Positions 1-8,538 of a stretch of 55,836 nt of DNA are shown here, in pieces. Positions within the stretch are counted from its first letter, which is position 1. Each line of letters starts with the position of its first letter. Below the pieces are notes generated by a model. The model did no database searches. It was not told where the DNA came from and worked only from the letters and a program-made list of their open reading frames with translations. Position numbers and translations under genes: made by a program. Source of the stretch: Bacteroidales bacterium (GTDB lineage Bacteria > Bacteroidota > Bacteroidia > Bacteroidales > ML635J-15); assembly GCA_031275085.1 (NCBI GenBank), contig JAISPG010000002.1:1-55836 (forward strand). Direction: 5' to 3'.

Positions 1-1
1 A

Positions 2-118
2 ACACATAACCGATTTATGGAGTCATTAAGGGACAGAAAGATAGCTTTCTGGAAAATGTTTTCTCATTTTCAGAAACCAAACAAGGAACTAATAAGAGTT
101 TGTGTAATTAATTATTGA
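2..118 (+). CDS. C-terminal fragment of an unrecognised protein, cut by the window start
   Basis: An open frame enters from the window edge and stops at TGA (116-118), leaving about 38 residues. The visible part is basic and aromatic (NRFMESLRDRKIAFWKMF, then FQKPNKELIRV). It could be the tail of a transposase or another DNA-binding protein, but nothing diagnostic remains and I do not recognise it. It converges on the amidohydrolase gene, with 62 bases between them. The frame may be chance, since 117 bases is short. Confidence 0.3.
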   Translation, partial: THNRFMESLRDRKIAFWKMFSHFQKPNKELIRVCVINY

Positions 119-180
119 AGTTAATATAATAATTGTTTCTCTGCAGATTGGAATGAATCCGGTACCGGAGAATAAAAATA

Positions 181-1392
181 TTATGAGAATAAAAATTTCT
201 CAGGATTTTTATTACAGAATTTCATTATAAGATCATCGGGCAGTATGGAGTCTTCAAATATTCTTAAATATTCGGTATATGAATTAACTTTATTAAGATT
301 AATGTTGAAATCGGAACCGAACATTATGCGGTCCATGATGATTTTCTGCTCATCTTTTTCAAATTCTTTGATTTCTTCCATAATGGTTTTAAAGTAATTT
401 TTAGCGATTATACTGAAAGAAAAATCAGAATACACATTAGGATATTCAAGCATAAGTTTAAATATTTTTATCCGCCAGTCATTTTGTTTAAAAATTCCAT
501 AACTTCTGTAATATTGTTGTCCTAAGTGAGCAAAATTAATTTTTAGTCCAGGATATTTTTTTAAGATTTCCGAATATCTGTCAGGTGAAGTATATTTCCA
601 CGCTTCTTCGGGTGCAATTATTCTATAACCACCATCATCGCAATGTGTTGTTACCGGGATATTTTTTTCAACGGCAAAATTATATATTAATTCAACTTTT
701 TCTCTTTCCTTTTTGTCTGATGGCCATGGGTCAAATCCCAAAGGCGGATATAATTTGATACCGGCAAAAAGGGCAGATCTGGATGCCATGCTTGTAGAAC
801 GTTTTACCGGTTCATATCTTCGCAGGTATCGGTGAAGGAATTTTTCAATTTGTTTCAACTCATAAGAAGGAGTATTGATTCCTAAAAAAGGATATAATTC
901 TAATTTTGAATCAGGATTTTTTTTGTAAAATTCATTTACACTGCTGTAGAATGATTCGGCAAAGTATTCAACATCCTTATTCTGTTTTATATTATAATAT
1001 AAATTTTCATAATTTTGATATGCTACGTTAAAATCCATTACCAGGGGAGTCATACAATATTTGTCAAAATTCATTTCCCTTATCCTGAACTCACCCTCTT
1101 TTATAAAAGGTTTTTCTTTGGCTGATTTAAGGAAAAAGCCATTTAAGTCATTTTCTACGAGATCAATTATTTCTGATTGGGAATGTGACATTACATTTAA
1201 CAGGTTCGCCAGTTTTTCTATAGCATGTTTGTTGTTTGAGTCAATTATATAATCGGGGGACAATAAGAACTTTACGGCTTCATTTCCCAGTTTGTCTTTA
1301 AATTCGTTAACATAAACAAAAAAATTTGGTTGTGTCAGATCAAGTATATGACAGTGTACATCATAAAAAATTTTTTCTGTAATTTTTTTCAT
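181..1392 (-). CDS. Amidohydrolase family protein (metal-dependent TIM-barrel hydrolase)
   Basis: About 403 residues. The N-terminal DVHCHILD gives the HxH metal-binding motif of the amidohydrolase superfamily (Amidohydro_2 type). Further along are VTTHCDD, INFAHLG (barrel His) and MFGSDFNIN, whose Asp fits the final metal or catalytic ligand. The substrate cannot be told from sequence. I chose the ATG at 1392 (MKKITEKIF) because the longer frame to 1500 runs into the divergent dinB gene and adds 36 poorly conserved-looking residues. The gene stands alone on the minus strand, with an 84-base shared upstream region facing dinB. There is no signal peptide, so a cytoplasmic enzyme is expected. 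Confidence 0.8.
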   Translation of the reverse strand: MKKITEKIFYDVHCHILDLTQPNFFVYVNEFKDKLGNEAVKFLLSPDYIIDSNNKHAIEKLANLLNVMSHSQSEIIDLVENDLNGFFLKSAKEKPFIKEGEFRIREMNFDKYCMTPLVMDFNVAYQNYENLYYNIKQNKDVEYFAESFYSSVNEFYKKNPDSKLELYPFLGINTPSYELKQIEKFLHRYLRRYEPVKRSTSMASRSALFAGIKLYPPLGFDPWPSDKKEREKVELIYNFAVEKNIPVTTHCDDGGYRIIAPEEAWKYTSPDRYSEILKKYPGLKINFAHLGQQYYRSYGIFKQNDWRIKIFKLMLEYPNVYSDFSFSIIAKNYFKTIMEEIKEFEKDEQKIIMDRIMFGSDFNINLNKVNSYTEYLRIFEDSILPDDLIMKFCNKNPEKFLFS

Positions 1393-1476
1393 GTTGTTTC
1401 GTTTTAATAATGTAAATATAAATAAAATCTGATTATTTGTAATTTTTTTCAATTTTTTCTGTAAATTAGCTGAGTA

Positions 1477-2646
1477 ATGAGTGTTCGTTCCGTTGCACAT
1501 TTGGATCTGGATAGTTTTTATGTTTCTGTAGAGCGGCTCAGGAATTCAAAACTTGTTGGCATACCTGTTATTATAGGGTGGGATTCCGAGAGAGGTGTAG
1601 TTGCTTCCTGTAGCTATGAAGCCAGAGCATTTGGAGTAAGATCTGCAATGCCTGTAAAAAAGGCTAAACAGTTATGCCCAAAAGCTATAATCGTTCGTGG
1701 AGATATGAATATATATTCACATTATTCTCACATGGTTACCGACATAATAGCAGAAAAAGCTCCTCTTTGGGAAAAAGCAAGTATTGATGAACATTATATT
1801 GATATTACAGGACTTGATAAGTTTTATGGAAACTTTAAATGGACAAAAGAACTTAAAGAGTTTATTATTAAAAATACAGGTTTGCCGATCTCTTTCGGAT
1901 TATCGGTTAATAAAACAGTAGCTAAAATAGCCACTAATGAAATAAAGCCTTCGGGAGAGCTATACATAGAAGCCGGCAGGGTAAATGAGTTTTTGGATCC
2001 CATGCCTGTAAAGAAAATACCAATGCTTGGCAAACACACATGTGAACTTTTAAATTCTAAAGGAATATATGATATAAAAACTTTACGTCTTACTCATGTT
2101 GCTTTTCTTGAAAAAATGCTGGGAAAAAATGGCAGGATATTGTGGGAAAAGGCTAATGGTATTGATGAAACACCTGTTCTGTCAAATCATGAAAGAAAAT
2201 CCATAAGTACTGAAATAACATTTGAATATGATATTGATGATATTGGAAAAATAAATTCTTTATTATCCGGTATGGTCGAAAAGTTAGCCTACAGGCTGAG
2301 AAAAAATAAATTTCTTACATCTTGTGTGGCAGTTAAAATAAGATATTCCGATTTTGAAACGGCAACATTTCAGAAACAGGTTCCGTATACAGCATTTGAC
2401 CATATTCTTACTCCGGCAGTAAAAGATATTTTCGAAAAATCTTATCGTAAAAATAACTTAATAAGGTTGATCGGTGTAAAATTTACAAACCTGGTGCATG
2501 GAGAACCTCAGCTTAATTTGTTTGAAGATACTCAGGAAATGTTGAGTTTATATAAAAGCCTTGATGATATAAAGGATAAATTCGGTGAAGACATTATTTC
2601 CCGATCTGCTTCAAAAACTGAGTGGAAGCGGGGAGAGGATAGTTAA
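1477..2646 (+). CDS. dinB: DNA polymerase IV (Y-family translesion polymerase)
   Basis: 389 residues, normal for the family. It performs error-prone synthesis past damaged template bases. The palm motif HLDLDSFYVSVE at residues 8-19 holds the first catalytic Asp and the steric-gate aromatic. CSYEARAFGVRSAMP is the finger/nucleotide-binding motif, and SIDEHYIDITG supplies the catalytic Asp-Glu pair. The HhH region (KIPMLGKHTCELLNSKGI) and a little-finger domain follow. QLNLFED near the C terminus resembles a beta-clamp binding peptide (QxxLF). The residue after SIDE is His rather than the Ala of E. coli DinB. Its start lies 84 bases from the divergent amidohydrolase start. No LexA-like operator is obvious by eye. 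Confidence 0.95.
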   Translation: MSVRSVAHLDLDSFYVSVERLRNSKLVGIPVIIGWDSERGVVASCSYEARAFGVRSAMPVKKAKQLCPKAIIVRGDMNIYSHYSHMVTDIIAEKAPLWEKASIDEHYIDITGLDKFYGNFKWTKELKEFIIKNTGLPISFGLSVNKTVAKIATNEIKPSGELYIEAGRVNEFLDPMPVKKIPMLGKHTCELLNSKGIYDIKTLRLTHVAFLEKMLGKNGRILWEKANGIDETPVLSNHERKSISTEITFEYDIDDIGKINSLLSGMVEKLAYRLRKNKFLTSCVAVKIRYSDFETATFQKQVPYTAFDHILTPAVKDIFEKSYRKNNLIRLIGVKFTNLVHGEPQLNLFEDTQEMLSLYKSLDDIKDKFGEDIISRSASKTEWKRGEDS

Positions 2647-2806
2647 AACAAATATAAATCACAATAATAAGTAAATAAGATTTTTTCAGTATATCTCATT
2701 TTCTTATTTGTATCTGTATAATATTTATTTTTCATAATTTTATATATATAATAATTGGGTTAAGAATTTGTTTAAAATAAATAAGAATAATGATCTTTAT
2801 TTTATT

Positions 2807-2814
2807 TACATTTG
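2807..2814 (+). promoter_or_regulatory. Probable -7 box (TACATTTG) for pbpC
   Basis: Matches the Bacteroidota -7 consensus TAnnTTTG. It lies only 10 bases ahead of the pbpC ATG, which implies a very short leader. No convincing -33 TTTG is seen at the usual distance. Confidence 0.5.
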
Positions 2815-2824
2815 ATATCGGAAA

Positions 2825-5203
2825 ATGATACTTTGGAAAAAAATAATATTACTCGTGTTGATCACGTTTTTTTCGATATTTCAGATATGGTTTTTGTTCT
2901 GTTTGCCTGCTCCTTTATTTGAAGACCCGTATTCTGTTGTTGTGCTGGATAAAAATAAAGAACTTTTAGGTGTAAAGATTTCAAATGACGGGCAGTGGCG
3001 GTTTCCTGAAACAGATAGTATATCACACAAATTTAAAATATGTATTACTACTTATGAGGATAAAAGATTTTTTTATCATTTTGGAGTAGATCCTATTGCT
3101 GTAGTTAGGGCAATTGAACAAAATTATTCCAATTCGCGTGTTGTAAGCGGAGGTTCAACTATAACTATGCAAACAGTTCGTTTATTCAGAAAAGGAAAAG
3201 AGAGGACATTCGGCGAGAAAACAATAGAGGCTTTAATGGCTGTAAGGCTAGAATTAAAATATTCGAAAAATGAAATTTTAAACCTGTATGCATCACATGC
3301 TCCTTTTGGTGGTAATGTTGTCGGGATTGAAGCTGCTGCATGGCGTTATTTTGGTCGTGTACCGGCTCAATTGTCCTGGGCAGAAAATGCTATGCTGGCA
3401 GTTTTGCCGAATGCTCCTTCCATGATACATACCGCACGCAACAGAGATATGTTGAAGCTAAAAAGGGACAGGCTTTTGCATAAGTTATATAAAGAAGAAT
3501 ATTTAACATTAACAGAACTGGAACTGGCTATTGAAGAGGAAATACCGGAACATCCGCAGTCATACCCTATGTATGCATATCATCTTGTAAACAGAGCAGC
3601 AAAGGAACACGCAGGAACAATAAATAAAATAGAAACAACTGTTGATATAAAACTGCAAAAACAGACCAATGATATAATAAAAAGATATAATGATCAATAT
3701 TTACAAAGTGGAATTAATAATATTGCTTGCCTTGTTTTGGAAGTAGAAACCGGGAATACTGTTATATATATAGGAAATGCCGGTTTTAATTCTGATGTTC
3801 CGGAAAAAGATGTGGATATGGTTGCTGCAGTTAGAAGTACCGGAAGTCTGTTAAAACCTTTTTTATATGCTGCAATGTTAAGTTCCGGGGGTATTTTACC
3901 AAAATCTCTTCAAAAGGATATACCAACAAGAATGGGTGGCTTTTCTCCTGAAAACTTTGACAGGAAGTATGAAGGTGCGGTATTTGCTGACGAAGCTTTG
4001 GCAAGATCGCTTAATATTCCTTTTGTATATATGTTGAAAGAATATGGAGTCTTGAAATTTTTACATATACTTCAATCTCTTGGTTTAAAGACTATTAATA
4101 AAAGTTCGGAACATTATGGATTATCACTTGTGCTCGGAGGGGGCGAATCAAGCCTTTGGGATATGTGTTCGGCATATGCATCAATGTCGAGAAGCCTGAA
4201 GAATTTTACAGCTAACGATTCCAGATATTTTTTGCAGGATTACCGTAAAGCCGGTTATGTAAAAAATTATGTAGAAAAAGAAAATAAAAATAAACTCAGG
4301 GAAAATAGTTTTTTATCGGCTGCATCAATATGGTATACATTTGAAGCAATGGCATCTCTTAACAGACCGGGGCAGGAAAAGCAGTGGGAACAATTTTCGT
4401 CGCGACAAAAAATATCATGGAAAACCGGTACTAGTTTTGGTTTTAAGGATGCCTGGTCGGTTGCCGTAACACCAAAATATGTGGTCGGGATTTGGGTCGG
4501 AAATGCAACAGGAGAGGGAAAATCCGGAATTGTAGGTTTAAATGTAGCAGCCCCTGTTCTGTTTGAAGTCTTAAATGTTCTCCCAGACTATGACAGATGG
4601 TTTGACTTTCCTTTTGATGAGTTGATGCTGTTACCTGTTTGCAGGAAAAGCGGATATCTTGCCGGGCAGGATTGCGACCTTATTGATTCTTTGTGGATGC
4701 CCAGAACAGGAGCTAACTCAAATATTTGCCCGTACCACCGCAAAATAAACCTTGATGAAACAGAAACGTTTATTGTAAACTCAAATTGTTATCCTTTCGA
4801 AAAAATAATAAGAAAGTCATGGTTTGTTTTACCTCCTGCAATGGAATATTATTATAAAGTAAAAAAACCATGGTATCAGACTTTACCTTCAGTAATGGAA
4901 GGATGCAATGATTTTTCCGTAAATTCATCAAAAGAAATTATGGATATTATATATCCAAACAAATTATCACGTGTTTATATTCCTGTGGACATAAACTCTG
5001 ATACGTTACCGGCTGTTTTTCATGTTGCACACAGAGATAATGATGCTCTGATATATTGGTATATTGATGATAACTATATTGGTACAACTAAAGATTTTCA
5101 TGAAAAGGAATTTAAGTTGCCATCCGGTAAATATATACTTAATCTTATGGATAATAAAGGAAATAAAATGTCAAGGAGCTTTTCGGTGGTAAGTGATTTA
5201 TAA
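2825..5203 (+). CDS. pbpC: Penicillin-binding protein 1C (bifunctional peptidoglycan synthase)
   Basis: 792 residues with one N-terminal membrane anchor (about 5-28). The glycosyltransferase domain has EDKRFFYHFGVDP (Glu78) and GGSTITMQTVR. The transpeptidase domain has STGSLLKPF with nucleophile Ser341 in SxxK, and KTGTSFGFKDAW from Lys533. A Cys-containing BiPBP_C-like tail of about 150 residues ends the protein, which separates PBP1C from PBP1A/B. It polymerises and cross-links peptidoglycan at the outer face of the inner membrane. The usual partner, an alpha-2-macroglobulin-like protein (yfhM), is not next to it here. The gene is monocistronic by spacing, with 160 bases to the next start. 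Confidence 0.93.
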   Translation: MILWKKIILLVLITFFSIFQIWFLFCLPAPLFEDPYSVVVLDKNKELLGVKISNDGQWRFPETDSISHKFKICITTYEDKRFFYHFGVDPIAVVRAIEQNYSNSRVVSGGSTITMQTVRLFRKGKERTFGEKTIEALMAVRLELKYSKNEILNLYASHAPFGGNVVGIEAAAWRYFGRVPAQLSWAENAMLAVLPNAPSMIHTARNRDMLKLKRDRLLHKLYKEEYLTLTELELAIEEEIPEHPQSYPMYAYHLVNRAAKEHAGTINKIETTVDIKLQKQTNDIIKRYNDQYLQSGINNIACLVLEVETGNTVIYIGNAGFNSDVPEKDVDMVAAVRSTGSLLKPFLYAAMLSSGGILPKSLQKDIPTRMGGFSPENFDRKYEGAVFADEALARSLNIPFVYMLKEYGVLKFLHILQSLGLKTINKSSEHYGLSLVLGGGESSLWDMCSAYASMSRSLKNFTANDSRYFLQDYRKAGYVKNYVEKENKNKLRENSFLSAASIWYTFEAMASLNRPGQEKQWEQFSSRQKISWKTGTSFGFKDAWSVAVTPKYVVGIWVGNATGEGKSGIVGLNVAAPVLFEVLNVLPDYDRWFDFPFDELMLLPVCRKSGYLAGQDCDLIDSLWMPRTGANSNICPYHRKINLDETETFIVNSNCYPFEKIIRKSWFVLPPAMEYYYKVKKPWYQTLPSVMEGCNDFSVNSSKEIMDIIYPNKLSRVYIPVDINSDTLPAVFHVAHRDNDALIYWYIDDNYIGTTKDFHEKEFKLPSGKYILNLMDNKGNKMSRSFSVVSDL

Positions 5204-5301
5204 GTTGAAATTCGTTTTTTATCTAAACATTTTTTTCACTACACCTAACTTTACGTTGAACCTTAGTTTTAAATAATTTAAAAGTGACAAATCCCTTTAA
5301 C

Positions 5302-5332
5302 TTGTAAATATCAACTTAATTTACTATATTTG
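5302..5332 (+). promoter_or_regulatory. Promoter: TTG at 5302-5304, 20-base spacer, TATATTTG at 5325-5332
   Basis: Both elements of the Bacteroidota housekeeping promoter (-33 TTG and -7 TAnnTTTG) are present with a plausible spacing. They precede the Omp85-type gene at 5363 and imply a leader of about 25 bases. Confidence 0.6.
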
Positions 5333-5362
5333 TTAAATATTAAAGTATTAAGTTTTTATTAA

Positions 5363-6682
5363 ATGAAAAAAACAGTAATTATTTTACTTTTTGCTTTCTT
5401 ATATGTTTTTTCTATAGCTCAGGATGAAGGATCCGGTAAAAAAATAAAAAAAGGATGGAACTTTGGAGTATTACCTGCAATATCATATAATTCAGATCTT
5501 GGATTTCAATATGGAGCATTAATAAACTTATATAATTATGGAGACGGTTCAACTTTTCCAAAATACCGTCATTCTTTTTATGCAGAAGTAAGCCGTTACA
5601 CAAAAGGATCGGGCATATATCGTTTTTTTTATGATTCGGAATACCTTATTCCTGGAATACGTTTTACAGCAGATTTTGTTTATTTGCCTGAACAAGCTCT
5701 TGATTTTTATGGATTTAACGGGTATAATGCAGTATACAATCCGGATTTCACAGATGAAAAATCACCGGAATACATATCCAGAGTATTTTATAAACATTCA
5801 AGAAATTTGCTTAGGGCTAAAATAGATCTCAGAGGTGGAACCGGTTTAAAAAATTTAACCTGGGTAGCCGGATACAGATTTATGGATATAAAAACAGGTT
5901 CTGTTCCTATTAATAAGCTTAATAAAGGAAAAAATGCTGAAGATATGCTTCCTGATGTTCCGGGCTTATATGATAAATATGTTGAGTGGGGAATTATATC
6001 TCAGGATGAAGCAAAAGGCGGGATTAGTAATAATCTGAAAGCCGGACTAGTATATGACACTCGTGATAACGAACCGAATCCAATGAAGGGAATTTGGTCG
6101 GAGATAGTACTTCTTAACAGTTTTAGCGAAAATTATATATTTGGGAAATTGGCTGTAACTCATCGCCAGTATTTTACAATAGTTCCCGAAACTTTGTCTT
6201 TTGTATACCGTATAGGTTATCAGGGAATTGTTTACGGAAAAGCTCCTTTTTATATGTTGCCTTACATGGTTTACTCATATATGCCGTCATCAACTTTAGA
6301 CGGGTTAGGTGGTAACAAATCAGTTAGAGGTATTATTCGTAACAGGGTGGTAGCGGATGGTGTCGCTTTTGCAAATCTGGAATTCCGTTATAAATTTGTT
6401 CATTTCAGATTTATAAAACAAAACTGGTATGCAGCATTGAATCCTTTTTCAGATGCAGGAATTACAGTTCAAAAAACAAAACTTGACCTTTCAGGAGTTC
6501 CAGAAACGGTCAATATTTCAGATTATTTTGATACAAATGCAGAAACTGTTCATATCACATATGGTTGCGGGCTACATGTTGCAATGAATGAGAATTTTGT
6601 AATAGCAGCAGATATTGGTATGCCGGTGAAAAAAGAGGATGGTAAATTAAGAGTTTATATAGGAATGAATTGGTTGTTTTAA
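5363..6682 (+). CDS. Omp85/BamA-TamA family outer-membrane beta-barrel protein
   Basis: 439 residues with a signal peptide ending about residue 19 (FLYVFSIAQ). The rest is a run of alternating-polarity strands ending in a typical barrel sequence (LRVYIGMNWLF, terminal Phe). GLVYDTRDNEPNPMKGIW and GGNKSVRGIIRNRVV are the signature loops of the Omp85 surface-antigen domain; the latter is the RG-type motif of the lid loop. No POTRA domains precede the barrel, so this is a short Omp85-like protein of the sort common in Bacteroidota (DUF5982 type N terminus) rather than BamA itself. The cargo is unknown. A small lipoprotein gene follows after 21 bases and is probably co-transcribed. Confidence 0.82.
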   Translation: MKKTVIILLFAFLYVFSIAQDEGSGKKIKKGWNFGVLPAISYNSDLGFQYGALINLYNYGDGSTFPKYRHSFYAEVSRYTKGSGIYRFFYDSEYLIPGIRFTADFVYLPEQALDFYGFNGYNAVYNPDFTDEKSPEYISRVFYKHSRNLLRAKIDLRGGTGLKNLTWVAGYRFMDIKTGSVPINKLNKGKNAEDMLPDVPGLYDKYVEWGIISQDEAKGGISNNLKAGLVYDTRDNEPNPMKGIWSEIVLLNSFSENYIFGKLAVTHRQYFTIVPETLSFVYRIGYQGIVYGKAPFYMLPYMVYSYMPSSTLDGLGGNKSVRGIIRNRVVADGVAFANLEFRYKFVHFRFIKQNWYAALNPFSDAGITVQKTKLDLSGVPETVNISDYFDTNAETVHITYGCGLHVAMNENFVIAADIGMPVKKEDGKLRVYIGMNWLF

Positions 6683-6703
6683 ATATAAATCAAATAAGAA
6701 TAT

Positions 6704-7072
6704 ATGAAAAAGACTATTATTTTGACTTTGATCACAATCTTACTATTTTCTTTTTTTTCGTGTAACAGCCCCAAAAAAGACGTTAAAAAGATGTTGGAAA
6801 AAATGACTGAATTTACTGATATTCTGAATAATGCTGCTGAGGATGGAATACTTGATGATGATGAAATAACAGTTATCTTAAATATGTTTGACGAAATAGA
6901 ATCAATTGTTCAGAAATATAATGAAGGATCAGATAAAAGAGAAGAATTTGACGAATATCTGCTTGAATATGACGATGAAGTAAAAGAAATTACCGGAAAA
7001 ATGATAAGAGCATATTCAAAAATAGCTCAACTTGAAGGTGCTGACAAGTTAAATAAAATATCAAAAATATAA
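6704..7072 (+). CDS. Small acidic lipoprotein, unknown function
   Basis: 122 residues. A signal sequence ends in the lipobox FFSC (Cys about 20). The mature part is helical and strongly charged, with an EDGILDDDEITVI segment that resembles an EF-hand-like or acidic turn. It probably sits in the periplasm on a lipid anchor. Its position 21 bases behind the Omp85-type gene suggests the two work together, but no family is recognised. Confidence 0.7.
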   Translation: MKKTIILTLITILLFSFFSCNSPKKDVKKMLEKMTEFTDILNNAAEDGILDDDEITVILNMFDEIESIVQKYNEGSDKREEFDEYLLEYDDEVKEITGKMIRAYSKIAQLEGADKLNKISKI

Positions 7073-7134
7073 TACTATAAATTACTGTATTTTAAATATT
7101 TAGGAATTGGATTGTAAAAAAATGTATTAAAAAA

Positions 7135-7166
7135 TTTGAATTATATAATTTTTTTTCCGAACTTTG
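7135..7166 (+). promoter_or_regulatory. Promoter: TTTG (7135-7138), 20-base spacer, GAACTTTG (7159-7166)
   Basis: The -33 element is exact. The -7 element matches TAnnTTTG except for its first base. Together they imply a leader of about 100 bases for the lipoprotein gene at 7275. That leader contains a GAGAGG and TCTCC pair able to form a weak hairpin. Confidence 0.45.
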
Positions 7167-7274
7167 CATTATAGAGTATAGTTAAATTATTGTTAAAAAA
7201 TAGGTAAAAAATATAGAGAGGAAACCGAAAATCTCCAAAAGAGTAGGTGTTATTTTATTTAAATTAATGTGTTT

Positions 7275-7529
7275 ATGAAAAAATTATTTTTATTATTTGC
7301 TGCTTGTGGTTTAATCTTTGCTGCTTCTTGTAATAAAGAAAAAGATTGTAATTGTAAATATGATGTTTATGTTGATGGTGAAATTATTGAAATGCCTGCA
7401 GAATATGAATCTGTTTATGGTTCTTATGATATTACTATTGACGGAAAAGATATCAAAAATTGTGATGATATGAACACAACAACTCCAGTTTTAACTTATG
7501 AATTTAAATTAGCTTGTTCAGAAAAATAA
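7275..7529 (+). CDS. Small Cys-rich lipoprotein, unknown function
   Basis: 84 residues from ATG 7275 (MKKLFLLFAACG); an in-frame GTG at 7269 is less likely. The lipobox is AASC followed by NKEKDCNCKYD. The mature chain is about 60 residues with a Cys pair (DCNC), a later Cys (KNCDD) and one near the end (LACSEK), so two disulfides are possible. It has its own promoter-like sequence and a strong terminator directly behind it, so it appears to be an independent, well-expressed short transcript. No family recognised. Confidence 0.7.
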   Translation: MKKLFLLFAACGLIFAASCNKEKDCNCKYDVYVDGEIIEMPAEYESVYGSYDITIDGKDIKNCDDMNTTTPVLTYEFKLACSEK

Positions 7530-7540
7530 TCTGAAAATAT

Positions 7541-7579
7541 AAAACAAAAGTCCACATTTTTAATGTGGACTTTTGTTTT
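7541..7579 (+). terminator. Strong intrinsic terminator, 18-bp perfect stem
   Basis: AAAACAAAAGTCCACATT (7541-7558) pairs perfectly with 7562-7579 around a 3-base loop. The A-rich and T-rich arm ends allow termination in either direction. It closes the small lipoprotein transcript. Confidence 0.9.
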
Positions 7580-7605
7580 ATATATTAATACCTAAGACCA
7601 AAAAT

Positions 7606-8511
7606 ATGAAAATATTTATTACAATAATAAGAATATTACTTGGATTTGTTTTTTTATGTTCTGCATGTTTTAAATTAATTTCTGCAGATGAATTTGAATT
7701 GTACATTTACAGTCATAATATTTTAAGTTTAAATCTTTCTATTGTTGCTGCCAGGCTTGTTATCGGATTTGAATTTTTTATAGGTCTTATGTTGATAATC
7801 AATATATACTCAAAGCAAATTTGGTATATTTCTGTTATAACGTTATTTATTTTTACTATATATTTAGCTATTGTTGCAATAAGTGGTAATACGGATAATT
7901 GTCATTGTTTCGGAGAGATCTTAAGAATGACACCGCTGGAATCAATAATAAAAAATATTATTCTGTTGGCTTTGTTTCTTCCTTTAAGAAAAGAAAGCGG
8001 GTATAATTTTAAATATAAGATTCCGGTTACAGTAATTGTTTTTTTGATAGGTTTTAGTATACCTATGATCGTTTCCCCTCCTGATTTTTTATTTTCTGAA
8101 AAATATGCGGAAATGGCTGTTGTTAATGAAGATGGTTTTGAAACGATTATTTTCAATAATGAGGATTTTCCTATAGATCTTACAAAAGGTAAAAGAGTAG
8201 TATGTTTTTATAGCCCTTCTTGTCGGTTTTGCAGGCTCTCTGAAAAGAAAACCTCATCTATGATAGTGCGTAATGATTTGGCTGTTGATAGCTTTGTAAA
8301 TATTTTCTGGGGAAACCCAGAAGAGTTAGATCAGTTTTATTCGGATAATTCAATAAGCTATCAACAAACTTTTATTCCTATGATGGATTTCTTCAAAATA
8401 ACGGAAGGTAAAATGCCTTTAATTTTACTTGTAGAAGATGGTAAAATAGTTGAAAAATTCGGATATAGGGGAATTGATGAGAAGATTATAGTCAGTTTTT
8501 TATCTGAGTAA
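7606..8511 (+). CDS. MauE/DoxX-like membrane protein with C-terminal thioredoxin-like domain
   Basis: 301 residues from ATG 7606; the longer frame starts inside the preceding terminator. Four hydrophobic helices (about 1-125) match the MauE/DoxX fold, including an LGFVFLCSACFKL segment and a CHCFGE motif typical of MauE-type redox membrane proteins. A fifth hydrophobic segment precedes a thioredoxin-like region with SPSCRFC (Cys206, Cys209). It probably shuttles electrons or disulfides across the inner membrane. Similar DoxX-thioredoxin proteins (BT_3928 type) are common in Bacteroidota. The gene converges with the LytTR gene, 27 bases apart. Confidence 0.78.
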   Translation: MKIFITIIRILLGFVFLCSACFKLISADEFELYIYSHNILSLNLSIVAARLVIGFEFFIGLMLIINIYSKQIWYISVITLFIFTIYLAIVAISGNTDNCHCFGEILRMTPLESIIKNIILLALFLPLRKESGYNFKYKIPVTVIVFLIGFSIPMIVSPPDFLFSEKYAEMAVVNEDGFETIIFNNEDFPIDLTKGKRVVCFYSPSCRFCRLSEKKTSSMIVRNDLAVDSFVNIFWGNPEELDQFYSDNSISYQQTFIPMMDFFKITEGKMPLILLVEDGKIVEKFGYRGIDEKIIVSFLSE

Positions 8512-8538
8512 GTATTTGTTTAATATTAAATAGAAGCG

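Noticed and set aside
1393..1500. Longer start for the amidohydrolase, overlapping dinB
   Set aside because: The added 36 residues are not like the family and would overlap the divergent dinB start. ATG 1392 precedes the conserved HxH region directly.
2673..2709. Hairpin after dinB (AAATAAGA / TCTTATTT)
   Set aside because: Only 8 A/T-rich pairs with a 21-base loop; too weak to call a terminator in such AT-rich DNA.
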